Positions 1-13,239 of a stretch of DNA of 64,000 nucleotides are shown in pieces. Every line of letters begins with the position of its first letter. Positions within the stretch are counted from its first letter, which is position 1. A program made the translations under genes and the position numbers. The DNA is taken from NCBI RefSeq assembly GCF_037392515.1, contig NC_090283.1, positions 14,576,501 to 14,640,500 of the forward strand. Reading direction: 5' to 3'. The notes under the pieces were generated by a model. It was not told where the DNA came from, searched no databases, and saw only the letters and a program-made list of their open reading frames with translations. The stretch is from Haliotis asinina (lineage: Eukaryota; Mollusca; Gastropoda; Lepetellida; Haliotidae).

Positions 1-768
1 TATGGGCACCTGAACATTCAATCTAAACGGGCAGTATAAAGACACTTATCTTATGAACGCACCACCATTTTTTTTTATCACCATCTGTATACACAATGCC
101 CAGGAGGCACGATACAGATCACCATAGCTCTATACACATGCTTGGTTGTCATTCTTGATTTTGACGATTTTCACGAAAGTCGATAAATCATTGTCGACAT
201 GGCTGTTAGTGTTTGTTTCGGGCCTTTGTTTTCTTTGAACATTAACAAATTTCACGTCATGCAAGGGCGAGTACTGTTCGAACTATGGTCATAAGGACGT
301 GCAACTCGTGATGCACTCTCAAAACATTCAGCATTGTCACTGAACATTCATTGACACCGACAAATCTCCCAATTGTATCAATCGTAAAATTAAAATGAAG
401 CTCCCCTTCTCTTTTTGAGAGTATGTATTCCCAGCGATAGGTACAAAAACAGTTCGTTATAAGAATGCACATTATATGTGTAGCTTACGGTATTTCTTAG
501 TGACGTCATATCGATTGTTGAACCAGCGATAGCCGAACTAGCCACCTGTACACCACCAGGCCAATCTCTGTGTCAGGTTTGGTGAAGACATTGAAAGGTT
601 TTACAGTTCTGCTCCAGAAAAGAACAGTACCACCAAATTCAACCTAGGTCCAACTTGTTGCCATGAAAACCCAAAAATATGCTTTATGCAGAAATCCCAA
701 ACTACCAACAGGCACCAGTGTACCACCACATCTATCTATGTGCGAAGCTTGGGGGAGAAATAGAGAAC
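1..768. other. unassigned sequence
   Basis: I see no convincing exon, repeat family or RNA gene here. The short open frames have no recognisable domain and are not flanked by matching splice sites. Confidence 0.5.
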
Positions 769-781
769 TGATCGATTTCGA

Positions 782-996
782 GTGAGTGAGTGAGTTTAGT
801 TTTACGCCGCACTCGGCAATATTCCAGCCATATGGCGGAGGTATGTAAATAATCGAGTCTGGACCAGACAATCCACTGATCAACAACATGAGTATCGATC
901 TGCGCAATTGGGAACCGATGACATGTGTCAACCAAGTCAGCGAGCCTGACCACCCGATCCCGTTAGTCGCCTCTTACGACAAACATAGTCGCCTTT
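782..996 (-). mobile_element. SINE-like repeat, copy 1 (5'-truncated) with target-site duplication
   Basis: This is the common abalone-type SINE family. Its low-coordinate end is the GTGAGTGAGTGAG tail, so the sense strand is minus. It runs from the tail through ACGCCGCACTCGG, the central GATCTGCGCAATTGGGAACC part, and stops after the AGTCGCCTTTT block, so the 5' head is missing. It is flanked by TGATCGATTTCGA (769-781) and TGATCGATATCGA (997-1009), a 13-bp target-site duplication with one mismatch. That is direct evidence of retrotransposition of a 5'-truncated copy. Confidence 0.85.
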
Positions 997-1009
997 TGAT
1001 CGATATCGA

Positions 1010-1893
1010 AGGACAATGGCATTTGAATGTTATGTGTTGATCATCACAAAGGTGTTGCACAGTATCTTATGAGGCATCTTCATGGACACAAATATTCAGC
1101 TGAGAATACGGGATGCTACAGCTGTCACATGCGTGAACTGCACATTTATCACTCTTTTGAATAAACAGTGATAAATATTGTATTTTATGTATTCATGAAT
1201 TTGATATACGAGCCTTTACTTCCTGTCATCTGTAAAATCGACAACAATCGCTAGTTTAATAAATTAATGATAATACCCTTTACATAATGGACCGTTTCCA
1301 GGCTAGATATCCGGCTCAAAGCGCACAATCTGATCAATGTTACCCCAAAATAGACCAAGCTGCCTTTGTACCCAATTTCTGCTAGTTGAACAGATGCAAT
1401 TTTGAACAAACTTACTTGCAAACGGATTGATTACCTCTTCAAACACATCTCACTCATAACAAAACGAACAACGAAATGAACCTGACAAGCTAACAAACAC
1501 TGTATCACACCTTGTGCAAAACAGCCCCACACGTTTAATCTTTTGACATCAGTAACTGAATTAATCAATCTCGCAATAGCTGAATAATAAAATGAATTAC
1601 CTAGAATATATTCTATTTCTGCGATTGGTTTGACATTTCTAGAATCGGACTCATAATTCAAAGCCACCAAGAAGCAGCCTCAGGCTTCTTGAACTCATGC
1701 ACGCCGACTAACGACGCTCGTGCTGTCAATCACGTCATTGACAGATACAGAGGCAGGTAGTGACACACATCGTCATACAGGTGGCATATTGCTGAGTGTG
1801 GCCTTAAAAAAAATAAAACAATTCTGACGTGGACACAGTTCATTGGATGCCTCACCTAGGAAAGTAATATTTACTGTGAATTTACTCTGAGCT
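1010..1893. other. unassigned AT-rich sequence
   Basis: No feature recognised. Short frames only, none with a known domain. Confidence 0.5.
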
Positions 1894-2164
1894 GACCCGT
1901 GACGGTCCCGGGACAGAATAGACCTTCAGCAACCCATGCTTGCCATAAAAGGCAACTGTGCTTGTCGTAAGAGGCGACTGACTGGATCGGGTGTTCAGAC
2001 TCGCTGACTTGGTTGACACATACCATCGGTTCCCAGTTGCGCAGATCGATGTCCATGTTGTTGATCAGTGGATTGTCTGGTCCAGATTCGATTAATTACA
2101 GACCTCCGCCATATGGCTGGAATATTGCGGGGTAAAACTAAACTCACTCACTACTCACTTACTC
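1894..2164 (+). mobile_element. SINE-like repeat, copy 2 (near full length)
   Basis: Same family as copy 1 but in the opposite orientation. It starts with the head GACCCGTGACGGTCCCGGG and ends in AACTCACTCACTACTCACTTACTC. It is close to the 268-bp full length seen at 38222-38489. No clean target-site duplication was found. Divergence from the other copies suggests an older insertion. Confidence 0.85.
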
Positions 2165-2650
2165 AGCTAAGTGAAAAATGATTTAGTGGATCTCTATGAT
2201 TTACTGGATCTCAAAATCTGTCGTGTGTTGAGATATCGTGTGTTGAGTAAATTGACATATCTATAGACAGTTAAGCTATAGGGCTTATCAGACGTCGGGT
2301 CTCCAGTAGGGCAGAACAGTGATTATAAGGATATAGTGTAACATAAAGATACAAAAAAATAAAAGTTTGACATATGAGCAATAACGCATTTAATAACTAG
2401 GCCGTGCAATATTAAAGAATCTTTTCATGATATCAAACGGTCCTTTTAATTATTTTAAGAAAATAGTCAGGTTGAAAGTACAATTTCGTCAGGATAGATG
2501 GTAGGAATTGGTGGGACTTCCCTTCTTCCTGCGTTCAGGGAATGAATGACCACCAGTAGTATTGCAGTCTGACTGGTGTTTATGTGGCCTAACAAACTTC
2601 ACAGCGATGTCATTCTTGGTGCTCAAAGTAGCAGGATAGGTGTGTGTATG
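2165..2650. other. unassigned sequence
   Basis: AT-rich spacer before the minisatellite. Nothing recognised. Confidence 0.5.
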
Positions 2651-2929
2651 TTCCATACATCTCCAGCATACCATGTCCCTGTTCCATACATCTCCAGCAT
2701 ACCATGTCCCTGTTCCATACATCTCCACCATACTATGTCCCTGTTCCATACATCTCCACCATACCATGTCCCTGTTCCATACATCTCCACCATACCATGT
2801 CCAGGTTCCAAACATCTCCACCATACTATGTCCCTGTTCCATACATCTCCACCATACCATGTCCCTGTTCCAAACATCTCCACCATACTATGTCCCTGTT
2901 CCATACATCTCCAGCATACCATGTCCTTT
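2651..2929. repeat. 31-bp minisatellite, 9 copies
   Basis: Nine back-to-back units of 31 bases of the form TTCCATACATCTCCA followed by S(C/G)CATACYATGTCCCTG. The units start every 31 bases from 2651 to 2899. Variants (CAGCATACC, CACCATACT, CACCATACC, and AAACATC in place of ATACATC) alternate along the array. Because 31 is not a multiple of three and the unit lacks stops, several frames stay open on both strands. I regard those frames as by-products, not genes. Confidence 0.95.
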
Positions 2930-3475
2930 TTGTGTAGTCATATCCAGCGTGGTGTACTATACGAACACAATAAGAATGGCGTACACACTTGACCTGAACG
3001 TTAGCTAGCACTATCCGTGGTGAATGTTCTCCCTAACACTTCATTCTGACTGTTGTATCCACATCAACTTGAACATGAAGCATAAGAAAGTAGTATTATT
3101 AATGAGGGTTTGGGGCCAGGTCAAATATAAGCCTCAGGGTGAGCCAAATTCATAGGAAGAAGAATTCACTTTAGAATGTTATCTTAAGTGTTATTTGGTC
3201 CTCCTCTCGTGGGGACAGGGGGTGTAGGGGTGTGGTTTGTGTAGTAGGTATATATATTTTTGTTTATTGAGTGTTGACAAGCTCAACCCCATCTGGGGCG
3301 AGAGAAAAGAAGGGGAGAAGAGGAGGGAGTGACGGAGGGAGGGGAGAAAAGGGGGTGGGGAAGATGGGGGCGTTGTTTATTGTAGCCAAACTCAACTCCC
3401 TCTGTTTTGTTACTATCAGCAATTTCATTATCTTCAGTATGTATACTATATAGTCAATGGTAGTCTACTATTTTT

Positions 3476-3482
<7 letters not shown>
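2930..3482. other. unassigned sequence with a purine-rich stretch
   Basis: A G/A-rich stretch (about 3295-3370) is the only notable composition. No gene recognised. Confidence 0.5.
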
Positions 3483-3573
<91 letters not shown>

Positions 3574-3730
3574 TATATAAACATATATATAAACATATAT
3601 ATAAACATATATATAGTTATGTATATGTATATATGTATATGTATGTGTGTGTGTCTATATATATATATACACACACATATATAGTTATATATAGCTATAT
3701 GTATATAGTTATATATATATATTTACTTAG
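3483..3730. repeat. (CT)29 followed by (TA)-rich microsatellites
   Basis: A pure CT run from 3483 to 3540 is followed by ATATAT runs interspersed with TATGTATA and ACATATATATAA units up to about 3722. The open frames across it encode only YI/ER dipeptides and are not genes. Confidence 0.97.
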
Positions 3731-3736
3731 GGTCCA

Positions 3737-4585
<849 letters not shown>

Positions 4586-4590
4586 TTTAT

Positions 4591-6309
<1,719 letters not shown>

Positions 6310-6425
6310 TGGGCTTTGTGTAGAGGGGGCGAGGTCCCGAGCTGATGATGAGCCTTACTAGCCTTACCAGCCAGACTGTGCCTTGGATCACCCGAACACT
6401 CTCTGCTGCATATTATCATTAATCA
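6310..6425. repeat. dispersed repeat fragment related to 20866-20960
   Basis: The words GAGCTGATGATGAGCC, ACCAGCCAGACTGTGCC, GGATCACCC and CTGCTGCATATTATCATTAATC recur in the same order at 20875-20960 and 30337-30422 (GAGCCGATGATGAGCTACC, CAGCCTGACTGTGCC, GGATCACCG, GTGCTGCATTTTCATCTTTAATC). This is a diverged dispersed repeat of unknown class. Confidence 0.6.
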
Positions 6426-7500
6426 GGAAACACTGCCTAGTCGAACCCACCGAACTTTCCGGAGAATATGTAAGCTCCCCAACACTGCAGCCGTCTGCAT
6501 TACCCAGAGATTCAGAAGGGCAGTGCTCCCGGAGGAGAACTCGGACACTCTCCTGATCTGCGCCAAGGGTGCAGGAGGTACCAAACCAAGGGCACCGAGA
6601 AGAATGGGGTGAAAGCGAGACATTGCCAAGGCGAGGTCCGCATATTTATCATGCTTTCCCTGAATCGTGCAAGTCACATTGCTGTCAAAATGCACAGAAA
6701 ATTTATGCTTTATGAAAGATGACAAGATCAGGTTTGTTGGCAGGAATGTTTCTGAGGCTGTGTAGGGGCCTATTCTATAGTTTAAAAGTTTAAAACTTAT
6801 TTTCCGTGACGTACTGGACATGTTTAGGGTCGTACTATGGATGGACCTCAGGGTGAAAGTGGCATGCATAGAGGAGACGGTAGTAGAAGCAGCGAGCCAT
6901 GCCACCATATCTTTCAAGATATGCTGTTTGTGCCAAAGAAGGGTTTCCACTGACAAGGTGTTGAAAATTCATTGCATAATCGCCATTTCATGTTTACAGT
7001 TTGATCAAGAATCACATCCTGACGATTGCGAGTGGGAAGTGACTGTTCTTGAGCAGCAAAAAGGGAAGCCCTCAGTTTCACATTTGAGATCAGTCGACTT
7101 CATCCAGGCAAAGGAGTCGGCTGGATGGCTGTTCTGTTCCACGCGCTGCATGTACAGAAAATGCAATGGCATCTCAGACAGCTTCTCCACAAAGGACCGA
7201 CTCTGGGCAGACTTGGTAAAGGACTTCACCTGGTTTACTCCCATCACTTACTGGTCTACTTCAGCAGTACATCGCCATCTAAAAATTCAGCCTCAAATTT
7301 CAGATTGTGTCCAACAACCTTGGCATGCTTGAAACAGCTGTGGAATTCCTTGCTTTCATCGTGAGTCTTGACATGCATCACCAGAGGATCATCCGATGAA
7401 TAAATATGTGCAAAAGGACACAATAAAAGTCTTTCATGAAGATCCTCCGCATCAATCAAACCCCGTCCTCATAAATTGATTGGCATATATGAACGATTAA
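6426..7500. other. unrecognised region with long frames on both strands
   Basis: The plus strand has a 170-codon frame (6820-7332) beginning MFRVVLWMDLRV and containing CCLCQRRVSTDK and a second cysteine pair in the segment FCSTRCMYRKC. The minus strand has frames of 177 (6956-6423), 80 (7247-7005) and 67 codons (7459-7256), the last with HERLLLCPFAH and HVKTH, which resembles a C2H2 finger. I cannot tell which strand, if any, codes. It may be a decayed mobile element or a fragment of a host gene. The base composition here is less AT-biased than its surroundings. Confidence 0.3.
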
Positions 7501-7666
7501 GAGAGGAACGAGGGTGGTGTGCTCTGATATCAGACATGACCCTTCTGGTCAGGCGGTCAAGACTCTGCATGTCTTGTTTTGTCTAATCAACTCTTCCAAA
7601 GGAATAGGAGAGGGCAGTCACTGCAAAAGTAACAGCAGAACGGCCTACCGGTTATTTTACAAAGTT

Positions 7667-8120
7667 GATATGAACAAACACCTGTCTCCTGGGGCTGTTT
7701 TCTTCACACAAAACAACATGCGCGTGTTGTCTTGAAATCTCTTACTTTTCATGCATGTTAAAACTGATATGAAATGACGACTTTCTTTGAAGTTTGTTTA
7801 CTCCACTCAGTACAACCTGATCGTGTTTTTATGTGAATCTCGTGCTTATCATAGTCATGAAAAGCTGATATCAAACAGCACCTTTCCATGAGTTTGTTTT
7901 CCCCACGGAATACAACTCGATCGTGTTTCCATGAAACTGGTGCTTAAAGCTTAAAAGCTAATGCGAGGTATAAAGCTATACAACTTGCAAGTGTGTTTTC
8001 TTGTGCTTTGTATTCTCTTTATATATTAAATTCAAATGAAACAACACCTATGCATGAAGCTTATTTACTGCACGCAACACAAGCGCAGATGGTTTTCGTG
8101 AATCCCATGTTTTTGATACT
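7667..8120. repeat. decayed tandem repeat, about 100-bp period, 4 units
   Basis: Units begin near 7667, 7768, 7867 and 8032 with GATATGAA or GATATCAA, followed by ACACCT-like, GTTTGTTTTCC, CACACAAAACAAC-like and GTGTTTTYRTGAA blocks. The last two units are separated by about 70 extra bases. Units are strongly diverged, so the array is old. Confidence 0.6.
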
Positions 8121-9725
8121 CTGTGCCTATAACTTTAATGATGGACAGCTTAACCTGCTCAGATGAAATATTATCAGACAAACAGGTCCGTATTAAGCAA
8201 TTCAGAAGATTTGTTTCATTATTTCTAGGTTCTTGGTCAGCTGCTAAGGAGTATCACACACAGCTGATTAAATATAAATGAACTGCTATAAATGAGCTTC
8301 TATTATGCGAAATACACTGTGAATTCTCAAGTGACAAGCAGTCATCAATATTTGATTCTATGTGCCTCATACATGTTAGTGACATCCGGTATTCATCAGC
8401 ATTTGTTGTAAAGAGGAAGAATATGTTATCTTTTGCAGCGCCTAATTACTCCCATGGTGTATTACAAGCAAACAATTTCTACCTAAAGCAATTGCCAGGC
8501 GCGTGGGCGACCCGTAGTATTATATCAGCGGAACAAATAATAAAATAGAAAAAAAAATAATGTAATGTGCATATTTAGGAAATGAGTTGGAACAGTTCAT
8601 AATTTATTCACAAATTACCACAAAGGATATGAAGGAAATGCGTCTCTGAATACTGTAAAATATCGCTGACAGGGTACTGAAATTCTCTCAATAACTTCAT
8701 ATTTTTTCTCAATCCGTACAAAGGTAACGGTATAACTTCGGGTCGATCAACGCAATGCAACCATATCGGATTTCGTACACCAATAACATGCTGTTGAAAT
8801 TGTCGGTTGTGTAGTATCAGTTCATATCAACAAATTTATGATGACATTACGTATCAATCATCCAGTGTTACACTGATAACTCACTTTGAGACTCCAGGTT
8901 AGAATGATATTATTGTTCTTTTGCGAAATCATCAGAATGGGTGAATTGTTTTGCAATAAAGTCCCACTATCTCAAATATCTCTAAGCAACAAAGAACAGG
9001 AATGCATCCCCCAAACAATTCAATATTCAATAAAGCACTTGGTTACGGCATGCTGGCCTTCTGCTTCATGAATACGGTGGTGGCAAAATGTAATTGATGG
9101 CCTTATTAGCGTGCATTGTGTAGATCATTTTGAAGAAGATTACTACAGTATGCGTTAGAAGCGGGCAGCAAGAAAGTGCGGTGTGGATGAGAGGGTGAGT
9201 TTTGTGTTAGTTTCGTATGGGAATAGTTATCTATACCGTTTGTTACTCAGAAAAATTACCACATTTAGTGCTTTATCACATTGAAAACGTTGATACAGGC
9301 ACATGCATGTGCTCACATACACAAACACAAACCACACACATACGCGTGAGTGGTGCGTGCACAGACACTCCGCGTCTGTGAATTTACACATAAATAGATA
9401 ATGACTGACTAGAATTTTACGCCCTTTCAGCAATTTTTCAGGTATATCAGAGCGGGAGACATCACAAAGGGGTCACATTGTCCTCATGTGGGAAATCTTC
9501 AGTACGACGAGGGGACGCTTTATACATCATTCCATTTCAATGCCTGTGAAATGTTTCTAACCTGTCCTACTATAAGTTTCCATGAAAAAACATAATTATT
9601 GAAACTTTCAGTATTTATCATTAGAAATATACATAAAAGCACATGCGGATCTAGCATTTCAGTTCAAGGTCATAATTGTTATATATTTTCGCAATGAAAC
9701 AATATCGACTTTTTTCAACTTTCAG
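8121..9725. other. unassigned AT-rich sequence
   Basis: No gene or repeat recognised apart from a short mixed ACACAC/GTGTGT stretch near 9300-9350. Confidence 0.45.
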
Positions 9726-9731
9726 GTCGAG

Positions 9732-9777
9732 ATGCAGTTACTGATTTGTTGGTTATCTGTCCTATTCATATGCATCG
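9732..9777 (+). CDS. signal-peptide exon (putative exon 1 of the lectin-like membrane gene)
   Basis: The ATG at 9732 opens MQLLICWLSVLFICI, a short hydrophobic leader typical of a secretion signal. It is followed directly by a strong donor (CATCG|GTAAGC, GT at 9778-9779). A good acceptor (TTTTTTCAACTTTCAG) ends at 9725, so the exon probably begins at 9726 with a few untranslated bases and a 5' UTR exon lies upstream. The exon ends after the first base of a codon (phase 1), as required by the lectin-like exon at 38942: G plus AC gives Asp. The next 29 kb contains no better partner that I found. The exon could instead belong to a gene whose other exons are decayed. Confidence 0.45.
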
Positions 9778-9803
9778 GTAAGCATACTGTTTACATACCT
9801 ATG

Positions 9804-10116
9804 CTGGAGCACAATGGTGTAGTGGTTAGCATGCTGGTCTCTCATGCCAAAAGGCCCGGGTTCAAATCCCGGTGAGACACCGAACATTTGTGGTCTGGGT
9901 GCATCATACCCTGTTGTGTCCCTGGTCAAGGCACATCGCACTTAGTCCACCCCGCTGTAAAAATGGGTACATGAGAAGCCGAAGTACGGACCTAAACGGT
10001 GGCGCGTATCGCTTAGGAGCAGCCTAGAAAGTACAGTTCCGTCAGGGTAATGATGTAAAGACAGAGAGCATCGCATTGAATTCAAGGGGCAAAAATTATT
10101 ATTATTATTATTTTGA
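9804..10116 (+). mobile_element. tRNA-derived SINE with intact A and B boxes
   Basis: The head is tRNA-like. A box TGGTGTAGTGG lies at 9815-9825 and B box GGTTCAAATCC at 9859-9869. The T-stem CCGGG/CCCGG pairs perfectly (9856-9860 with 9868-9872). The loop between them contains CTC in the anticodon position and GGCCCGGG follows, pointing to a tRNA-Glu ancestor. The body contains AGTCCACCCCGCTGTAAAAATGGGTACATGAG, a block I associate with the V-type core domain of SINEs (from memory). The 3' end is an (ATT)n run to about 10115. The anticodon stem is imperfect and the acceptor stem is not preserved, so it is not a working tRNA gene. Confidence 0.8.
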
Positions 10117-10320
10117 GAAAGTACTAGTAAGTATTTAATATTAGTAGTAAACGAACTTTGCTGTTACCTTTCCTCCAAATGCAAGAAGGATATGTTTAAT
10201 AATTAAGAGACATTGTCCATGGACATCATCTTTATATCATGAAACATCATCACCATAACTCACGTCAGTTCCACCTGGGTTATCACTCTACGATTTCAGA
10301 AATCAAATACTTCTCTTACA

Positions 10321-10586
10321 GTGAATGCGTTTAGTTTTATGCCACACTCAGCAATACTCCAGTTATGTGGCGGTTGCCGGTAAATAATCTAGTCTGCACC
10401 AGGCAATCCAGTGATCAACAGCCTGAACATCGATCTACGCAACTGGGAACCGATGACATGTGTCAACCAAGTCAGCGAGCCTGACCACCCGAACCCGCTA
10501 GTCGCCTCTTAAGACAAGCACAGTCGCCTTTTTTGGCAAGCATGGTTTGCTGAAAGCCTATTCTACCCCGGGACCTTCACGGATCA
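10321..10586 (-). mobile_element. SINE-like repeat, copy 3 (near full length)
   Basis: The same family as at 782-996, with a degraded tail (GTGAATGCGTTTAG) and a complete head ending GGACCTTCACGGATC. Several substitutions relative to the copy at 38222 suggest an old insertion. Confidence 0.85.
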
Positions 10587-10769
10587 CTTTTCGTATATAT
10601 TCCGCATACAAACTCGTGCTCAAAAGGAAAAAAATAGATTATGCTTGACCAATCTTGGAAATGAAACAAATGGCGTCTTCAACTCTGTAGCAAATGTACA
10701 CAAATTTATTTCATGCAAATTCGACCGTACCGTTTGACTGACACTGGAACAGACGTGGTGATACGGCGG

Positions 10770-11481
10770 TTTTTCTAGAAAATGTCATCAAATAACCACC
10801 ACTGGCATAAATACACGCCAAAACACGTCGACGGATAGATGACGTAAAACGGCGAATGACGTGAGGCGTGATCCCATGTCATGCATTTCAGTTGTTGAAC
10901 GATGGTGGCTACCGTCTTCTCATTTGCGAATCCAGATATTCCTATCAGTGTTCTATCGGATTAATGTCGTGTGTGCCTGCAGGCCACGACAAGATTTTAA
11001 CGTAAGTCTTGCTATACGAGGCCATAGCGTTATTATTTTGGTCGACGTGCCGTGTGGTTGTTCCTAGATAAATAGCAACACAACTGGTCGCACAAATTCA
11101 TCCCTGTTTCTTCAAGTTGCCATTAATTATCAGAAGTCTCATTTTTTAGATCGCCGCAGATTTCTATCCCCACACCATCACACTGCCGACTAAACGTCTC
11201 TAAACACGAACCCGGTTGTTATTAGTGCGCAGGCAAGACGTACACCTGTCGTTGAACATTACACGTCGCCAAACACGCATCTGCCAACGTCGAACTCGTC
11301 TGGCCAGTGTCAATCGACGACGTCGGTTAAGGACAGTCAGGTGTACTCCGCGGTAGGATTTACGTATTCCAGTACCATGCTCACTTACGTACACCGCATG
11401 TCGACTGATACGACGTCCTAGTACCGCCGATGCTGCTGACGTCGTAGATACAAAATGGCAAACATCCTCGGGCGTTGGCAT
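10770..11481 (-). pseudogene. Tc1/mariner-type transposase fragment, broken
   Basis: On the minus strand the reading frame from 11481 contains RRRLTLARRVRRWQMRVWRR followed by VMFND, the linker and first catalytic Asp region of Tc1-like transposases (usual form RVLFSDES). The sequence continues with EICGDLKNE-like remnants and ends near 10770 with VIRRFTSSIRRRVLACIYA then SGGY, which matches the usual C-terminal IRRLISSMRRR...RGGYTRY. The middle, including the second catalytic Asp, is decayed and stops are present. It is a dead fragment of a cut-and-paste DNA transposon and differs from its neighbour at 11726-12904. Confidence 0.65.
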
Positions 11482-11725
11482 ACGTGGTCTACCACTCTAT
11501 GGACTGTCTGACATATTGCCGAGTTTTTGCACGTATGCAGAATTAAATTTACATACGCGTTCATGCGAGGTTGGAGAGACATATACTAACCACATAAAGA
11601 AACCGTGTATTGTCAAAATATTATCCCAGGTAATACGTACGATAACAATGTCAAAGGTAATATAAACTTTAATGGAGGGATCATGAGACCATAACAAGTC
11701 GGGAGAATTTCAACTGAAAAGTCAA
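11482..11725. other. unassigned spacer between two transposase pseudogenes
   Basis: It probably holds the ends of the flanking Tc1-like elements. I could not fix their terminal inverted repeats by eye. Confidence 0.4.
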
Positions 11726-12904
11726 TCACAATGACGTCACGAGTCCTCTAGCGTGACAGGGGTCAAACGACCATGATACCAGCTCAATAACGGCATTGAG
11801 AACAGCAGTGCATTGACGACGCATAGATCCTATCAAACGTGCAAGGAAGGCTTGTGGGATGCCATGCCAGATTCTCTCAAGTTCTGTTGCAAGGTCATGG
11901 ACTTCATGGCGAATGAGAATGACGGCGTAGACATCGATCCATCTCGTCCCAAACATGCTCTATCGGGGAGAGACCCGGTGAATTTGCAGTCCAAGGCAGT
12001 AAGTCAACGCTCTGGTGTTGCAAAAGTCCATAGCAACCCTTCCAGTGTGAGGGCGACCATTGTCCTGTTGTAATGTTAACCTAGGGCCATGACGTTGCAG
12101 AAATGGAATTGCCGCAGATCGAAGAATCTGATCCCTGTAACCCACACCTGTTTAGCTGCCCTGAACAATCACCAAATGAATTCCTTGGCGTGTTGTTCCA
12201 CCCCAAATCATAACGGAATCACCACCACCACCAAAGCGATTCCTCTCCAAAGACACAGACATGTGCATAACGTTCTCCCACCCGTCTGTAGGCACGTTGA
12301 CGTCCATCACTATATGGGAAATGTTAAACCTGGACGCATCTGACAAAACAACATTTCTCCACCAAAACAAGGGTCTGCGGTAATGATTTTGGCACCACAT
12401 TCGGCGAGCTTGTTGATGACGTGTCAGGATAGGTCGTATGGCGGGACGTCGGGGTCTGATCCCGTGGTGCGCAAGCGTTGTCGAGCTGTGTTGGGGTGAA
12501 TACGCGAACTCCTGGGATGGTCCGGGCAGCCATCACTAGAATGTTAAACCTGTGGCGAAGATGCATCTGTCCAGTCTTGGTGTTGTTACACATGGCCATC
12601 CAGAACGTGTGTTCTGGTAGCGTCTCACTAGTTTAGAAAAGGTCTTCCGGTAACAGTGGAAATGTGCAGCCACTTGTTGAGATGTTCCCCCAAGGAACAT
12701 CCTAGTGGCATCATGACGTTGTGCAGACGTTAGCCTTGGCATGCTATGCGTGTAAGTATTTGGAAGATCGCAAGCGAACTGGTTGAGCTTTCCAGAGTGA
12801 CAGTATTGTGTGGGATTCACTTGGGCTGTTTCTCTTTCCCGGAATGCACGTGCAACAACGTATTGCGTGTGCCACGTCCATGCTTGTTGGATATAAGTCA
12901 CCAA
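11726..12904 (-). pseudogene. Tc1-like transposase, frameshifted
   Basis: Four overlapping minus-strand frames together resemble one transposase of about 340 residues, the usual length for the family. The N-terminal helix-turn-helix LTSAQRHDATRMFLGGTSQQ lies near 12745. A segment with WWRNVVLSDASRFN (first DDE Asp region) and RFGGGGDSVMIWGG lies near 12230-12370. LTLQQDNGRPHTGRVAMDF (second Asp) lies near 12050. The C-terminal IPQAFLARLIGSMRRQC lies near 11830. At least three frame changes separate these blocks, so the element cannot make its own enzyme. A closely similar active element elsewhere in the genome would be expected to have donated this copy. Confidence 0.8.
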
Positions 12905-13239
12905 TCTACACAGGATTGATAAATTTACAGTCCGTTTGAGTTAGAAACGAAATGATGGATTTCAAATTGTATCCCTTTACATAAATATGCACATGAGCAT
13001 TAATTAAGCACCACCAAAAATAACTGTCGATTGTAACAAAAAGGGATCAAAACAGTCAACCAGTTATATCTAAATAAACATGCAGTTAGCATGAAATTCA
13101 CGTGCTTACTCAAATGCATGCTTTTCATGTTAAAGTTCTGTCATGGTACACGCGACTGAGGGGTATGAAAAGGTCAAACGAAGTATTCTCATTGCTTTCT
13201 TATCGACGCATCAATAAGTGAACAGTGCTGAAATTGAAC
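12905..13239. other. unassigned AT-rich spacer
   Basis: Lies between two oppositely oriented Tc1-like pseudogenes. It probably includes their non-coding ends. No clear inverted repeats seen. Confidence 0.4.

Noticed and set aside
644..953. Two minus-strand frames of 95 and 73 codons
   Set aside because: They are translations of SINE copy 1, and similar frames occur at other copies of the family.
2489..3011. Several 60-138-codon frames rich in CSIHLHHT or MVWWRCMEQG repeats on both strands
   Set aside because: They all arise from the 31-bp minisatellite, which is open in several frames. No splice sites or flanking coding sequence.
9811..9885. A functional tRNA gene (tRNA-Glu)
   Set aside because: The anticodon stem is imperfect, no acceptor stem pairs, and a SINE body follows directly.
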